This document shows, one piece after another, positions 40,892 through 49,179 of a stretch of 64,000 nucleotides of DNA. A program made the position numbers and the translations under genes. This DNA is from Cellvibrio sp. OA-2007 (lineage in GTDB: Bacteria; Pseudomonadota; Gammaproteobacteria; Pseudomonadales; Cellvibrionaceae): NCBI RefSeq assembly GCF_000953825.1, contig NZ_BBUL01000097.1:124001-188000 (forward strand). The letters are read 5' to 3'. Under the pieces are notes generated by a model that was not told the origin of the DNA, ran no database searches, and worked only from the letters and a program-made list of their open reading frames with translations. Each line of letters begins with the position of its first letter. Positions within the stretch are counted from its first letter, which is position 1.

Positions 40892-41259
40892 ACCCACACC
40901 CCCGCCAATACGATCAGAACAATGGCAACAAACAACGCAATCTTAGCGCCGGTTTGACCGCCTTGAAGTGATTCACCAATACCGAAATCCATAATCAAGT
41001 GGCGAATACCTAACACCATGTGATAAGCCAACCCCGCCAACACAGCCCAGAGGACAAATTGACAAATAGGGTTTGCAGCCATATCACTCATGCTGTTAAA
41101 ACCTTCCTGCGAATCAAGACTGGTATCGAGCATCCACAAAAGGACAGCAACACCGGCAAAAAGGAAAACACCAGAGGCACGATGAAGAATGGAAACGTAG
41201 GCAGTAATGGGGAGTTTAATCGTCGCTATATCTAGGTTGACAGGTCTTTTCTTGTTCAC
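40885..41259 (-). CDS. sdhC: Succinate dehydrogenase cytochrome b556 subunit
   Basis: A 124-aa three-helix anchor subunit. It starts MNKKRPVNLDIATIKLPITA. It contains SILHRASGVFLFAG, the conserved quinone and heme-associated helix (Ser-His-Arg region), and YHMVLGIRHLIMDFG with the heme-ligating histidine. It is the first gene of the sdh operon, with a near-consensus promoter about 105 bases upstream. Confidence 0.95.
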   Translation of the reverse strand: MNKKRPVNLDIATIKLPITAYVSILHRASGVFLFAGVAVLLWMLDTSLDSQEGFNSMSDMAANPICQFVLWAVLAGLAYHMVLGIRHLIMDFGIGESLQGGQTGAKIALFVAIVLIVLAGVWVW

Positions 41260-41320
41260 GGTCTATCTCACCTTTATGCCCATCGCGGGCAGGTTTAAGA
41301 ATAAGCGCTTCATTTTTTTA

Positions 41321-41344
41321 TCATTTAAAAATGACCTTAAATGA
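41321..41344. promoter_or_regulatory. Inverted repeat in the sdh leader
   Basis: TCATTTAA (41321-41328) and TTAAATGA (41337-41344) form a perfect 8-bp inverted repeat with an 8-base centre, just downstream of the predicted sdh transcription start. It could be an operator or a leader hairpin; the regulator is unknown. Confidence 0.4.
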
Positions 41345-41368
41345 AACACGCCCTGCAAGTCGCGCAGC

Positions 41369-41397
41369 ATTATAGAGATTGGCCTCTGGAAACACAA
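41369..41397 (-). promoter_or_regulatory. sdhCDAB promoter
   Basis: On the minus strand, -35 TTGTGT (41392-41397) is separated by 17 bases from a perfect -10 TATAAT (41369-41374). Transcription should start near 41362, giving a leader of about 100 bases before the sdhC ATG. Confidence 0.65.
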
Positions 41398-41666
41398 ACA
41401 AAAACCCCAATGGAAACCAACCCAAATTACAACATCAGAATATCGCCATTTTTTTAACGGCACTTTTACGCAACGCCTTGATTACATTAAAAGATTCCAA
41501 CAAAAACGCACCTCAAGCGCGCACTTTCGGGCGCACCGCTCCAGATGAGTGCAACCACCTAAACAGCCCCTAGAGATAACCTAACGCACCACCACTGAAG
41601 CGACACTCAACCATGCAATTTTTTTCAAAAAGATAAAAGAAATTACCCCAGAGATGCGCCAAAAAC

Positions 41667-41696
41667 TTTCTCCTTAACAATTAACTCATCTATAAT
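41667..41696 (+). promoter_or_regulatory. gltA promoter (-10 box TATAAT)
   Basis: A perfect -10 TATAAT lies at 41691-41696 with a weak -35 (TTCTCC, 41668-41673) 17 bases upstream. The leader to the gltA ATG would be nearly 190 bases. Confidence 0.5.
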
Positions 41697-41715
41697 GCCG
41701 CTCGCACACGGCAGC

Positions 41716-41743
41716 GTCGACCAACTACATAAGAAGTCGACCA
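41716..41743. repeat. Direct GTCGACCA repeats in the gltA leader
   Basis: GTCGACCA occurs at 41716-41723 and again at 41736-41743, exactly 20 bases apart, about two helical turns. Each contains the palindrome GTCGAC. This spacing puts both on one face of the DNA, a pattern seen with dimeric regulators. Confidence 0.45.
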
Positions 41744-41890
41744 GCCCATAAAAATATAGCCGGCCTATGACGCTATTAAATGTAGGGCTACTTGCACAAC
41801 GCGCAGCCACCTACAGCTTTTATCAGTTGAGCAGAGCGAAACATGCTTCTCTCAAGCCTTAAGTCCAATCAGTAAGCACAGGAGTCAGTA

Positions 41891-43171
41891 ATGACTGACA
41901 AGAAAGCACATCTCACGATTGATGGCATTAATACGACGATTGAATTACCTATTTATTCAAGCACTATCGGCCCCGATGTCATCGACGTTACCAGCATTAC
42001 CAAGAATGGCTTTTTCACGTTTGATCCGGGCTTTATGTCCACCGCCTCATGCGAATCAGGTATTACATTTATTGATGGCGAAGAAGGAGTGCTACTCCAC
42101 CGCGGCTACCCGATTGAACAACTGGCTGTCTCCTCTGATTACCTTGAAACCTGTTACCTCTTATTAAATGGCGAACTGCCAACACCAGCACAAAAAGAAG
42201 AATTTACTGCCGCAATCAAGCAACACTCCGCTGTAGACCCCTCCATTGCCAATATCATTAAAAGCTTCAAGCGCGAATCCCATCCTATGGCGATTTTGTG
42301 CAGCGCTGTTGCCGCACTCGCAGCGGTTTACAACGACGAAATCGATATTACCAATGAAGCAAGTCGCAAACTAACTGCTTATCGATTAATTGGCCAAATG
42401 CCAACGCTTTCTGCAATGGTTTACAAGCATCGTCAAGGTGAAGAGTTCATCGCACCAGACGACAGCCTCAGCTATGCCGAAAACTATTTGAACATGACTT
42501 TTGGCACCGCAGGCAAAGCACCTAACGTGAGCAAAACCATTGCCAAAGCAATGGATCGCATTTTTGTATTGCACGCAGATCATGAACAAAACGCATCAAC
42601 ATCTACCGTGCGTCTGTCTGGCTCATCAGGCACCAATCCGTTTGCAGCTATAGCCGCAGGGATCTCAACTCTGTGGGGGCCTGCACATGGCGGCGCCAAT
42701 GAAGCCGTGTTAGAAATGCTGGAAGAAATTGGTAGCGTTGAAAATATTGAAGCGTGTGTAGCGCGCGCAAAAGATAAAACATCAGGTTTCCGCTTGATGG
42801 GCTTCGGTCATCGCGTTTACAAAAACTTTGACCCGCGCGCCAAAGTAATGAAACAAACTTGCGATGAAGTATTAGCTGAATTAGGTTTGGAAAACGATCC
42901 ACTCTTAGCGATTGCCAAGCGTCTGGAACAAATCGCTCTGGAAGACCCCTATTTTATCTCCAAAAAGCTGTACCCAAATGTTGACTTCTATTCGGGCATT
43001 ATCATGAAAGCAATCGGTATTCCTACCGAAATGTTCACCGTGATTTTTGCACTTGGTCGCGCAGTAGGCTGGTACTCTCACTGGGATGAAATGGTCAGCA
43101 GCCCCTATAAAATTGGGCGCCCTCGTCAACAGTACACCGGCAGCCCGAAACGCGATTACCCACAAAAATAA
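41891..43171 (+). CDS. gltA: Citrate synthase, type II
   Basis: This condenses acetyl-CoA with oxaloacetate to open the TCA cycle. The 426-aa length and N-terminal beta domain fit the NADH-sensitive hexameric form of Gram-negative bacteria. Visible are the catalytic His region [31 protein letters not shown], and [22 protein letters not shown] precedes the ATG. It is divergent from sdhC, and a terminator follows. Confidence 0.98.
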   Translation: MTDKKAHLTIDGINTTIELPIYSSTIGPDVIDVTSITKNGFFTFDPGFMSTASCESGITFIDGEEGVLLHRGYPIEQLAVSSDYLETCYLLLNGELPTPAQKEEFTAAIKQHSAVDPSIANIIKSFKRESHPMAILCSAVAALAAVYNDEIDITNEASRKLTAYRLIGQMPTLSAMVYKHRQGEEFIAPDDSLSYAENYLNMTFGTAGKAPNVSKTIAKAMDRIFVLHADHEQNASTSTVRLSGSSGTNPFAAIAAGISTLWGPAHGGANEAVLEMLEEIGSVENIEACVARAKDKTSGFRLMGFGHRVYKNFDPRAKVMKQTCDEVLAELGLENDPLLAIAKRLEQIALEDPYFISKKLYPNVDFYSGIIMKAIGIPTEMFTVIFALGRAVGWYSHWDEMVSSPYKIGRPRQQYTGSPKRDYPQK

Positions 43172-43194
43172 TTGCGCTTGCAGGTAAACTCAAA

Positions 43195-43217
43195 AAGGTC
43201 GCATCGCGGCCTTTTTT
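43195..43217 (+). terminator. Terminator after gltA
   Basis: AAGGTCGC pairs with GCGGCCTT (one T-G pair) around an ATC loop and is followed by a run of T residues. It lies about 24 bases after the gltA stop. Confidence 0.88.
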
Positions 43218-43248
43218 ATTATTAAACACAAAGCCTCACCAGAACCAT

Positions 43249-43280
43249 AAAAAAATCCCGACTGCAACCAGCCGGGATTT
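43249..43280 (-). terminator. Terminator after the porin gene
   Basis: On the minus strand AAATCCCG-CTG pairs with CAG-CGGGATTT and is followed by seven T residues. It lies about 73 bases after the porin stop codon. The gltA and porin genes converge, each with its own terminator. Confidence 0.82.
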
Positions 43281-43352
43281 GTAGTCAACCAACAAACAAA
43301 CAAGCCACTTCGGAATATATTTGTTACCGATAATCCAAAGAAAAATTAAAGC

Positions 43353-44597
43353 TTAGAAATTCCAATCTGCCATCAACCAAAACTTATTGGTATCTACCAC
43401 TTTAGTTGCCGCATCACCCATTGCATATTGAGCATATTTTGCAGTCCAAACCACGGCACCGACTTTTTTCGTGAGGCTAATATCGATTTCATCACCATAG
43501 TCTGCGCTACCAAAATCAGCATCGAATTTATGGTAACTAACCATGGCTTGAGCACCCGCAAAGGTCACCCCGAGATTCAAGTATTTATCCTGCAAACCAT
43601 CTTTTGGAGTTGCCAAAAACTTATCAGCCCAACCATTAAATGCATGCAAAGTTGCCAAGGGAGTTGCAAAACCATAAGCGCCATTGTCAGAACCTAACAC
43701 CTCATACCCCAAACCAACACTGAAACGAGAAATATTAAAAGTACCTTCAGCGAGCATATAATCCGCATCAAAAAGTTGCTTTGCTCCCGCGTCTTGCTGT
43801 GTTGCATATTCCAAATTGTAAGTAAAAGCATCACCTACGGCACCCTGCCAGCGCACACCATAGGTATCACTTGTCAGACCAAATTGTGCAATAGGGTTTT
43901 CTACATCCAACAAGTAGGCATACCCAATTAATTTACCCGCATCAAAACCGGTGTAGCTGGCATTCAATACATGGCTATTCATATTTAAATCACCTAATGC
44001 CGCATTTGCTTCACCAAATACACGGTTAACATTTTTGATATAGGCGTAAGTAAAGTTGGTATAACGAACTGCTTTGTTGGTCCAAGAAACACCATCATAA
44101 GTTTGCTCGTTCTGGCGCCAGCCCACATTACCAATAAAACGTGAATTATCGAGTACCAAACGTTGGCGCCCATACTTAACTTGATTGTTAAAAGTAGTGT
44201 AAGAAACAAACCCTTGATTCAGCTCTGTGCCTATAGGGTCAGCAATAACAGCCTTGGTCGTGTTCTTTGGATCATTACCCGCAGTTCTATAATCAACGTC
44301 GTTGGTCATCTCACTGACATTATCCATTTCCAGAAAAAATCCAAAACCATTCCATGGACCCGATTGATAAGACAAACGTGATCTTGTTGTCCAGGCATCG
44401 GCCTCCTTCTCGCCAGTTTTATTACCCTGCGTATTCAACACATCCTCAGTGACGTCTTCATAACGCGTGCGAAAATTAACTTTTATTACACTGCCCTGCT
44501 GCATAGATTCCGTGAATGTTTTTGCAGAGACACCTGGCGCTGCACAAATCAGTGAGCTAACGGCCGCAGCAAGAAGATGAATCGTATTTTTTTTCAT
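43353..44597 (-). CDS. Outer-membrane beta-barrel porin
   Basis: A 414-aa protein with a signal peptide (MKKNTIHLLAAAVSSLICAA, cleavage near VSA/KT) and no enzymatic motif. It reads as alternating beta strands and ends in a terminal Phe (WLMADWNF), as outer-membrane barrels do. Blocks such as FRTRYEDVTEDV, TTRSRLSYQSGPWNGFGFFLE and KYGRQRLVLDNSRFIGNVGWRQNEQTYDG resemble the alginate-export/OprD-like porin group (the FIGNVGWRQNEQTYDG loop is typical). The solute is unknown. It sits in the sugar region with a 484-base AT-rich upstream gap. Confidence 0.85.
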   Translation of the reverse strand: MKKNTIHLLAAAVSSLICAAPGVSAKTFTESMQQGSVIKVNFRTRYEDVTEDVLNTQGNKTGEKEADAWTTRSRLSYQSGPWNGFGFFLEMDNVSEMTNDVDYRTAGNDPKNTTKAVIADPIGTELNQGFVSYTTFNNQVKYGRQRLVLDNSRFIGNVGWRQNEQTYDGVSWTNKAVRYTNFTYAYIKNVNRVFGEANAALGDLNMNSHVLNASYTGFDAGKLIGYAYLLDVENPIAQFGLTSDTYGVRWQGAVGDAFTYNLEYATQQDAGAKQLFDADYMLAEGTFNISRFSVGLGYEVLGSDNGAYGFATPLATLHAFNGWADKFLATPKDGLQDKYLNLGVTFAGAQAMVSYHKFDADFGSADYGDEIDISLTKKVGAVVWTAKYAQYAMGDAATKVVDTNKFWLMADWNF

Positions 44598-44650
44598 AGA
44601 ACCTTCTCCAAAGTTTTTCGATGTGTGTGTTAGATAATCAGCACCGCGTT

Positions 44651-44674
44651 AATAAATTTAATTTCAAATTTATT
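44651..44674. promoter_or_regulatory. AT-rich inverted repeat upstream of the porin gene
   Basis: AATAAATTT and AAATTTATT flank a six-base centre about 55 bases before the porin ATG. It may be an operator or part of the promoter or leader. Confidence 0.35.
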
Positions 44675-44837
44675 GTTTGTTGTGCACTAAAAATGAAGCT
44701 TATTAATTTGCAAGCACAACATGGGGATGACTGATAACTAGTAGAGCAAGGCTTATGCCAATTGATTTTTTAAAGCAGAAACAATGAAACAATTCATTAT
44801 TTATCAATAGGATATAAATTTTAAAAAAGTCATTTTA

Positions 44838-44855
44838 AAAAAAATGCATTTTTTT
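44838..44855. repeat. A-tract palindrome
   Basis: Seven A, TGCA, seven T: a perfect 18-bp palindrome in a strongly AT-rich stretch. Such A/T tracts usually bend DNA. Role unknown. Confidence 0.4.
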
Positions 44856-45020
44856 AGCTCGCCCTGTTATAGGGACATGGGATTTTTTAGCGCGCCATTT
44901 TCAATCAAATTGGATTATTAACCAGGGCAATTTTGGATCACAAAAATGCACGCCAACTTTTTATCATGCACAATAACGGATCAAAACAATGGAAAAGGAA
45001 AAAAGGTATGTTTAGCTGAT

Positions 45021-45049
45021 AAAAAAAGCCGCACTATGTCTGTGCGGCT
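45021..45049 (-). terminator. Terminator after the GH3 gene
   Basis: AGCCGCAC (45027-45034) pairs with GTGCGGCT (45042-45049). On the minus strand it is followed by seven or more T residues. It lies about 33 bases past the GH3 stop. Confidence 0.9.
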
Positions 45050-45081
45050 CTCTGATAATAGTTACCAAGCAATAAAGAAAG

Positions 45082-47547
45082 CTATAGCGCACTCAAACGT
45101 ACACTCGCCCCTTGAGCCAAATCTTTTTCTATACGCACATGTGAAAAGGTCACATCCATTTGGCCATTAGCTACCAACGCAAAAGGCTCCAATATCAATG
45201 CAAACAGCTCTTGCGGCGTTCTCTTCAGACCAAAATCAGTACCTGCATCAGGATAACATTTAAGGTCAACCATAAGCCTGTGCCATCCGCAACCCGCGAT
45301 ACTAGTTAACTCTTGCGTAATATCCACCTGCGAATAGCAGGAGGGGCCACAACCGATTCGCACCCATGCTTTGTGCTCCGGCGCCAGATCTACCTTAATA
45401 TCCACTACCAATGCCGAGTTGGATTCATAATAATCGCTCAACACCTGTCGATTGGCCGTCGATATGGCCACTAGCCCCTCCCCTGCTCCATTCCACACTG
45501 CGCGGCGCGCATCTTCTTGCACATCGCGATCAACACAAGTTACCGTGAGTGTCGTTACACTGGCGACATTGCCATTAAGATTAGTTCGGTCATTATTTTT
45601 GCCTTCCAAAATAATGCCATAAGCCCCCATGGGGCGACGATTGAATAGCTCTAACACCGCAGAACTAGCTTCAAAAACGATTCCCTCTTCCGACAAATTA
45701 TCGCCTAAGGTATCTACATCACCGTATTTCAAACCAAAATCGTAGGCGAACAAAGGATCGTAATCTTTATCACCAATATTTAACGTGCCTTGGTCTGGCG
45801 ACTTAGGCCAGGAAAATGCCAAGCGACCTTGCACTGGGAAATTAATTTTGTCATTAGCATTCTTGAAGATCACATCAGCCACACCGGCACCTTCAGTACC
45901 CGGCTGCCAAATTACCGCAAATGCATCGGATGCATTTAATTCGCGGTTAATCCACATGGGGCGACCAGTGACAAACAATGCCACCACGGGAATCCCCTGA
46001 GACTTTAATTTCTTAAGCAACTCCAAATCGCTGGTATCACCCGCTTTTAATAGCTGATGCTGAATATCGCCCTGCATTTCAGCGTAGGGATCCTCTCCAA
46101 ATATAACGATCGCAACATCCGGCTTTTCACTGAAAGTACCATCGACACTTAGAGTGACCTTTCCACCAGCATTAGCAACCGCACTCTGGATACCCGACCA
46201 CAAGGTGGTCGCGCCAGGAAAATCGGCCATGGTGTTGCCAGTGCCTTGCCAATTGACTGACCAACCACCTGTCTGCTTACTAATATTGTCTGCCCCATCC
46301 CCAGCCACAAGGATATTCAACTTGGCAGACAAGGGCAGAATATTATTTTTATTTTTTAGCAATACGATAGATTCACGGACCGCCTGACGTGCAATGGCGC
46401 GATGCTCACGAGCACCGAGCAATTCATCTTTACCCGCAAGTGGGCGCGTAGATGGCAGGCCTTTTTCCCATAGCTTTGCACGCAGTTTGACGCGCAGAAT
46501 ACGACGCACAGCATCGTCAACTCGCGCCATGGGGATAACACCTGTGCGCGCTTGCTCGACTGTATTGCTAAAAAGCTGTTTCCAATCTGGATCAGGCACC
46601 ATAAAGATATCTAATCCGGCGTTAATCGCTTGCGGGCAGTTCAATACCGTTGCACCTGCCACAAAACCATGACCATTCCAATCACCCACCACCAAACCAT
46701 CAAAACCCATCTGATTTTTCAGCACGTCGGTCAACAAATAGCGATGTCCATGCATATGCTCGCCATGCCAACTATTAAAAGAGGCCATCACACTTTGAAC
46801 TCCAGCCTCAATTGCGCTGTAGTAACCCGCTGCATGCACACGAAACAATGTCTCTTCATCATCAAGACAATTGCCGCGATCAATGCCGTTATGGGTGCCG
46901 CCATCGGCAATAAAATGTTTTGCGGTTGAAATGACACTGTATTTGGAGAGGAAGCTGGCATCACGCGGATCACCCTGCAAGCCTTCTACCATCATGCCTG
47001 CGTATTCGCGCACGAGCTCAGGATGTTCAGAATAGGATTCGTAAGTGCGCCCCCAGCGATCATCTCTTGCAACAGCAACAGTGGGAGAAAAATCCCAATC
47101 CAAGCCAGTAACAGCAATTTCAGTTGCCGTAATGCGACCAATTTCTTTTATCAACTCAGGGTTGCGCGCTGCGCCAAGAGCAATATTGTGCGGAAACAAA
47201 GTCGCCCCAACGATATTGCCCACACCGTGTACAGCATCTGTACCCCACATAATTGGAATAGCCAGTTTACCGTCGCTGGTATCCATGGATGCTTGATAAT
47301 AAGCGTCAGCAATTGCCAGCCAATCCGCAGCTTTTGAATAACGATTGCCATTGGGAACCGAGCCACCGCCATTTAACACCGAGCCAATGTGGTAATCCTT
47401 AACATCTTGCGGTGTCAGGTGGCGAATTTCCGGCTGGATCATCTGCCCCACTTTTTCCTCAAGACTTAACTGCGCGAGCAATTCATCGATTTTCGCCTCA
47501 AGCGCTGGATCTTTTTTCACTTTGCTGGTGATGCTGGGCCACTGCAC
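45082..47547 (-). CDS. Glycoside hydrolase family 3 exo-beta-glucosidase without signal peptide
   Basis: A beta-glucosidase that removes glucose from the non-reducing ends of beta-glucans or cello-oligosaccharides. The 821-aa protein has GTDAVHG near 103-108, AKHFIADGG with the conserved KH pair at 210-211, and the nucleophile D289 in LVVGDWNGHG. The C-terminal 200 residues resemble the ExoP-type domain (NRRPMGAYGIILEG). The start is GTG at 47547 with GGAGG eight bases upstream, and an in-frame TAG lies eight codons before it. The protein therefore truly begins without a leader (MQWPSITSKVKK) and is predicted to be cytoplasmic. It is divergent from glucokinase. Confidence 0.92.
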   Translation of the reverse strand: MQWPSITSKVKKDPALEAKIDELLAQLSLEEKVGQMIQPEIRHLTPQDVKDYHIGSVLNGGGSVPNGNRYSKAADWLAIADAYYQASMDTSDGKLAIPIMWGTDAVHGVGNIVGATLFPHNIALGAARNPELIKEIGRITATEIAVTGLDWDFSPTVAVARDDRWGRTYESYSEHPELVREYAGMMVEGLQGDPRDASFLSKYSVISTAKHFIADGGTHNGIDRGNCLDDEETLFRVHAAGYYSAIEAGVQSVMASFNSWHGEHMHGHRYLLTDVLKNQMGFDGLVVGDWNGHGFVAGATVLNCPQAINAGLDIFMVPDPDWKQLFSNTVEQARTGVIPMARVDDAVRRILRVKLRAKLWEKGLPSTRPLAGKDELLGAREHRAIARQAVRESIVLLKNKNNILPLSAKLNILVAGDGADNISKQTGGWSVNWQGTGNTMADFPGATTLWSGIQSAVANAGGKVTLSVDGTFSEKPDVAIVIFGEDPYAEMQGDIQHQLLKAGDTSDLELLKKLKSQGIPVVALFVTGRPMWINRELNASDAFAVIWQPGTEGAGVADVIFKNANDKINFPVQGRLAFSWPKSPDQGTLNIGDKDYDPLFAYDFGLKYGDVDTLGDNLSEEGIVFEASSAVLELFNRRPMGAYGIILEGKNNDRTNLNGNVASVTTLTVTCVDRDVQEDARRAVWNGAGEGLVAISTANRQVLSDYYESNSALVVDIKVDLAPEHKAWVRIGCGPSCYSQVDITQELTSIAGCGWHRLMVDLKCYPDAGTDFGLKRTPQELFALILEPFALVANGQMDVTFSHVRIEKDLAQGASVRLSAL

Positions 47548-47818
47548 GTTTGCAACCTCCGTAGGGGTGTCTAGCTAATAATAGTTAATGTATTGACCGA
47601 TATCTAAACTGGCATGGCAGCCTGATGGGTGACTCCTATTTAAAGTAGCAGCCATTTGATCATTTAACGGAAGACTCCTTGAGCTCCCCGTTGAGCAATA
47701 TCTTATCGGGGCGAGAACTTATCTATGCAGTGCACTCATCAGTGAGCACCTAGTGTGACATCACATTTCTTATGTAATTACGACCACAATACGACTCATA
47801 TTACTTCCAGGCTGCCGC

Positions 47819-47847
47819 AAACTACTATCTAATGACAGCGCTGTCAA
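47819..47847 (-). promoter_or_regulatory. Candidate GH3 promoter
   Basis: On the minus strand a perfect -35 TTGACA (47842-47847) is followed after 17 bases by TAGTTT (47819-47824) as a weak -10. The -35 lies within the operator palindrome, so bound repressor would block it. The leader to the GH3 GTG would be about 265 bases. Confidence 0.5.
47833..47846. promoter_or_regulatory. LacI-type operator candidate
   Basis: TGACAGCGCTGTCA is a perfect 14-bp palindrome with the central CG pair typical of LacI/GalR-family operators. It lies midway between the GH3 and glk starts, and a LacI-type gene is encoded 1.3 kb downstream. A half-site TGACAGC recurs at 50367-50373 upstream of the symporter gene. 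Confidence 0.65.
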
Positions 47848-48103
47848 CCAATGAATAGACAGACTCCAGCCAGCATTGCAAAAACTCAAAAAAATAACTT
47901 GATGAGTAACCTATGTGAATAAATCATCCCGAAAGCACCAGAAATGTGCACTGAAAAAATCACCGCACTCACCTAACATATGTCAGCAAAGTGAATTTCC
48001 GCCCATTCAGTTTAATGTTATCCTCCCGCGCCTAACCACTACCCAACAACACATACCCCCTATAACTATTTAATCTTCTATATAAAAGAAGTTGAGGAGT
48101 CAC

Positions 48104-49108
48104 ATGAGCCTGTTACTGGTTGCAGATATCGGCGGCACCAATGGCCGTTTTGGTTTAGTCGAATACGATGCAGAAAATGTTCGCGCAAATGGCCAAATTA
48201 ATTACACAGCAGAGCGTCAAATTACACTCAAGTGTGCTGAGCATGCCGACATGGCAGCGATGATTAAAGCATGTTGTAGTCAATTTGGAATTGATATTCC
48301 CGCCTATGGCTGTCTTGCGATTGCAGGCCCTATTGAAAATGGTCAGGCATCTATGACCAACTTGAATTGGAAGTTCTCAATTGATGGTTTGCGCGATCAG
48401 CTGGGCATGAAAACTCTACACGTTATTAACGATTTCGCCTCTCTCGCCTATGCGGTTCCATTTTTACAAGAAAACGAACTCGTCACGTTGTACGAATCCA
48501 ACAAAGCCAACGCTGAGGCACCGATTGTAGTCATGGGGCCTGGTACAGGTTTTGGTATGGCGGCATTGGTCCCAAGCCAAAACAACTGGAAAATCATTCC
48601 TACCGAAGGTGGTCACGCCAGTTTTGCCCCCACCAATGACAAAGAGCTCGCGATAAAATCATTTTTATTGAAAGAGCAAGCTCACGTATCAGTCGAAAAT
48701 ATTTTGTCGGGCGGTGGCTTGGTAACACTTTATCGCGCACTCGCCCATAACTCGGGAGCCGAAGCAAAACCCTATACTCCCGCCGACGTAAGCACCAAAG
48801 GCCTCGCTAATGAAGACCCGCTATGCCGCGAAGCAGTGTTAACTTTCTGTGATGTATTGGGTGAAGTGGCTGGCGACAAAGCGCTGTCAGTTGGCGCGCG
48901 CGGCGGCGTTGTTATCGGCGGAGGAATTACCCCCAAGCTGAAAGATTTGTTGCCCGAGTCTCACTTTCTTGAGCGCTACAAAAACAAAGGCCCGATGGCG
49001 GGATATGTCAGCGATATTTCTATTCGCCTGATTGTGAATGACAAAGCCGCGCTGGTCGGCTCTGCCGCCTGGTTAATTCACAACACTGTCGAATTAAAAG
49101 CACATTGA
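48104..49108 (+). CDS. glk: Glucokinase
   Basis: It phosphorylates glucose with ATP to glucose-6-phosphate. The ATG at 48104 gives MSLLLVADIGGTNGRFGL (334 aa), with a GAGGAG ribosome site; an upstream TTG in frame overlaps that site and is rejected. The ATP motif is DIGGTNGRF and the sugar/catalytic block is HVINDFASLAYAVPFL with the likely catalytic Asp. PTEGGHASFAP and SGGGLVTLYRAL are further Glk-family blocks. It should use glucose released by the GH3 enzyme or imported by the symporter. Confidence 0.95.
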   Translation: MSLLLVADIGGTNGRFGLVEYDAENVRANGQINYTAERQITLKCAEHADMAAMIKACCSQFGIDIPAYGCLAIAGPIENGQASMTNLNWKFSIDGLRDQLGMKTLHVINDFASLAYAVPFLQENELVTLYESNKANAEAPIVVMGPGTGFGMAALVPSQNNWKIIPTEGGHASFAPTNDKELAIKSFLLKEQAHVSVENILSGGGLVTLYRALAHNSGAEAKPYTPADVSTKGLANEDPLCREAVLTFCDVLGEVAGDKALSVGARGGVVIGGGITPKLKDLLPESHFLERYKNKGPMAGYVSDISIRLIVNDKAALVGSAAWLIHNTVELKAH

Positions 49109-49131
49109 TATAGTTCAATATCCTGTTAATA

Positions 49132-49158
49132 AAAAATGCACCCGCGGGTGCATTTTTT
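49132..49158. terminator. Bidirectional terminator between glk and the LacI-type gene
   Basis: AAAAATGCACCC pairs with GGGTGCATTTTT around a two-base centre. A and T tracts on both sides let it act for both converging genes. Confidence 0.92.
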
Positions 49159-49179
49159 ATTTGAGCAAGATTTATATTT

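Larger units (their letters stand above)
41260..41890. other. 631-base divergent intergenic region, sdhC to gltA
   Basis: No gene is seen. It holds the sdh promoter (41369-41397, minus), an inverted repeat in the sdh leader (41321-41344), a gltA -10 box (41691-41696, plus) and two direct GTCGACCA repeats in the gltA leader (41716-41743). The centre (about 41400-41640) has stop codons in all frames and no clear structure. Confidence 0.7.
44598..45081. other. 484-base AT-rich region upstream of the porin
   Basis: No gene is supported. It holds a 9-bp inverted repeat AATAAATTT/AAATTTATT (44651-44674) near the porin start, an A-tract palindrome (44838-44855) and the GH3 terminator (45021-45049). 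A small plus-strand frame from 44946 runs into the GH3 gene and lacks a ribosome site. Confidence 0.65.
47548..48103. other. 556-base divergent region between GH3 and glk
   Basis: No gene is supported. It contains a LacI-type palindrome (47833-47846) overlapping a GH3-directed -35 box, and an imperfect palindrome with GTGCACT/AGTGAGCAC (47730-47748). AT-rich sequence without other clear structure fills the rest. Confidence 0.7.

Noticed and set aside
41379-41573. Possible 64-codon gene in the sdhC-gltA gap
   Set aside because: It has no ribosome site or recognisable sequence, and it starts just upstream of the sdh promoter on the opposite strand.
44946-45170. Possible 74-codon plus-strand gene
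   Set aside because: It has no ribosome site, crosses the GH3 terminator and runs into the GH3 coding region.
47754-47765. TGTGACATCACA as a CRP site upstream of the GH3 gene
   Set aside because: The half-sites TGTGA and TCACA are separated by two bases instead of the six needed for CRP.
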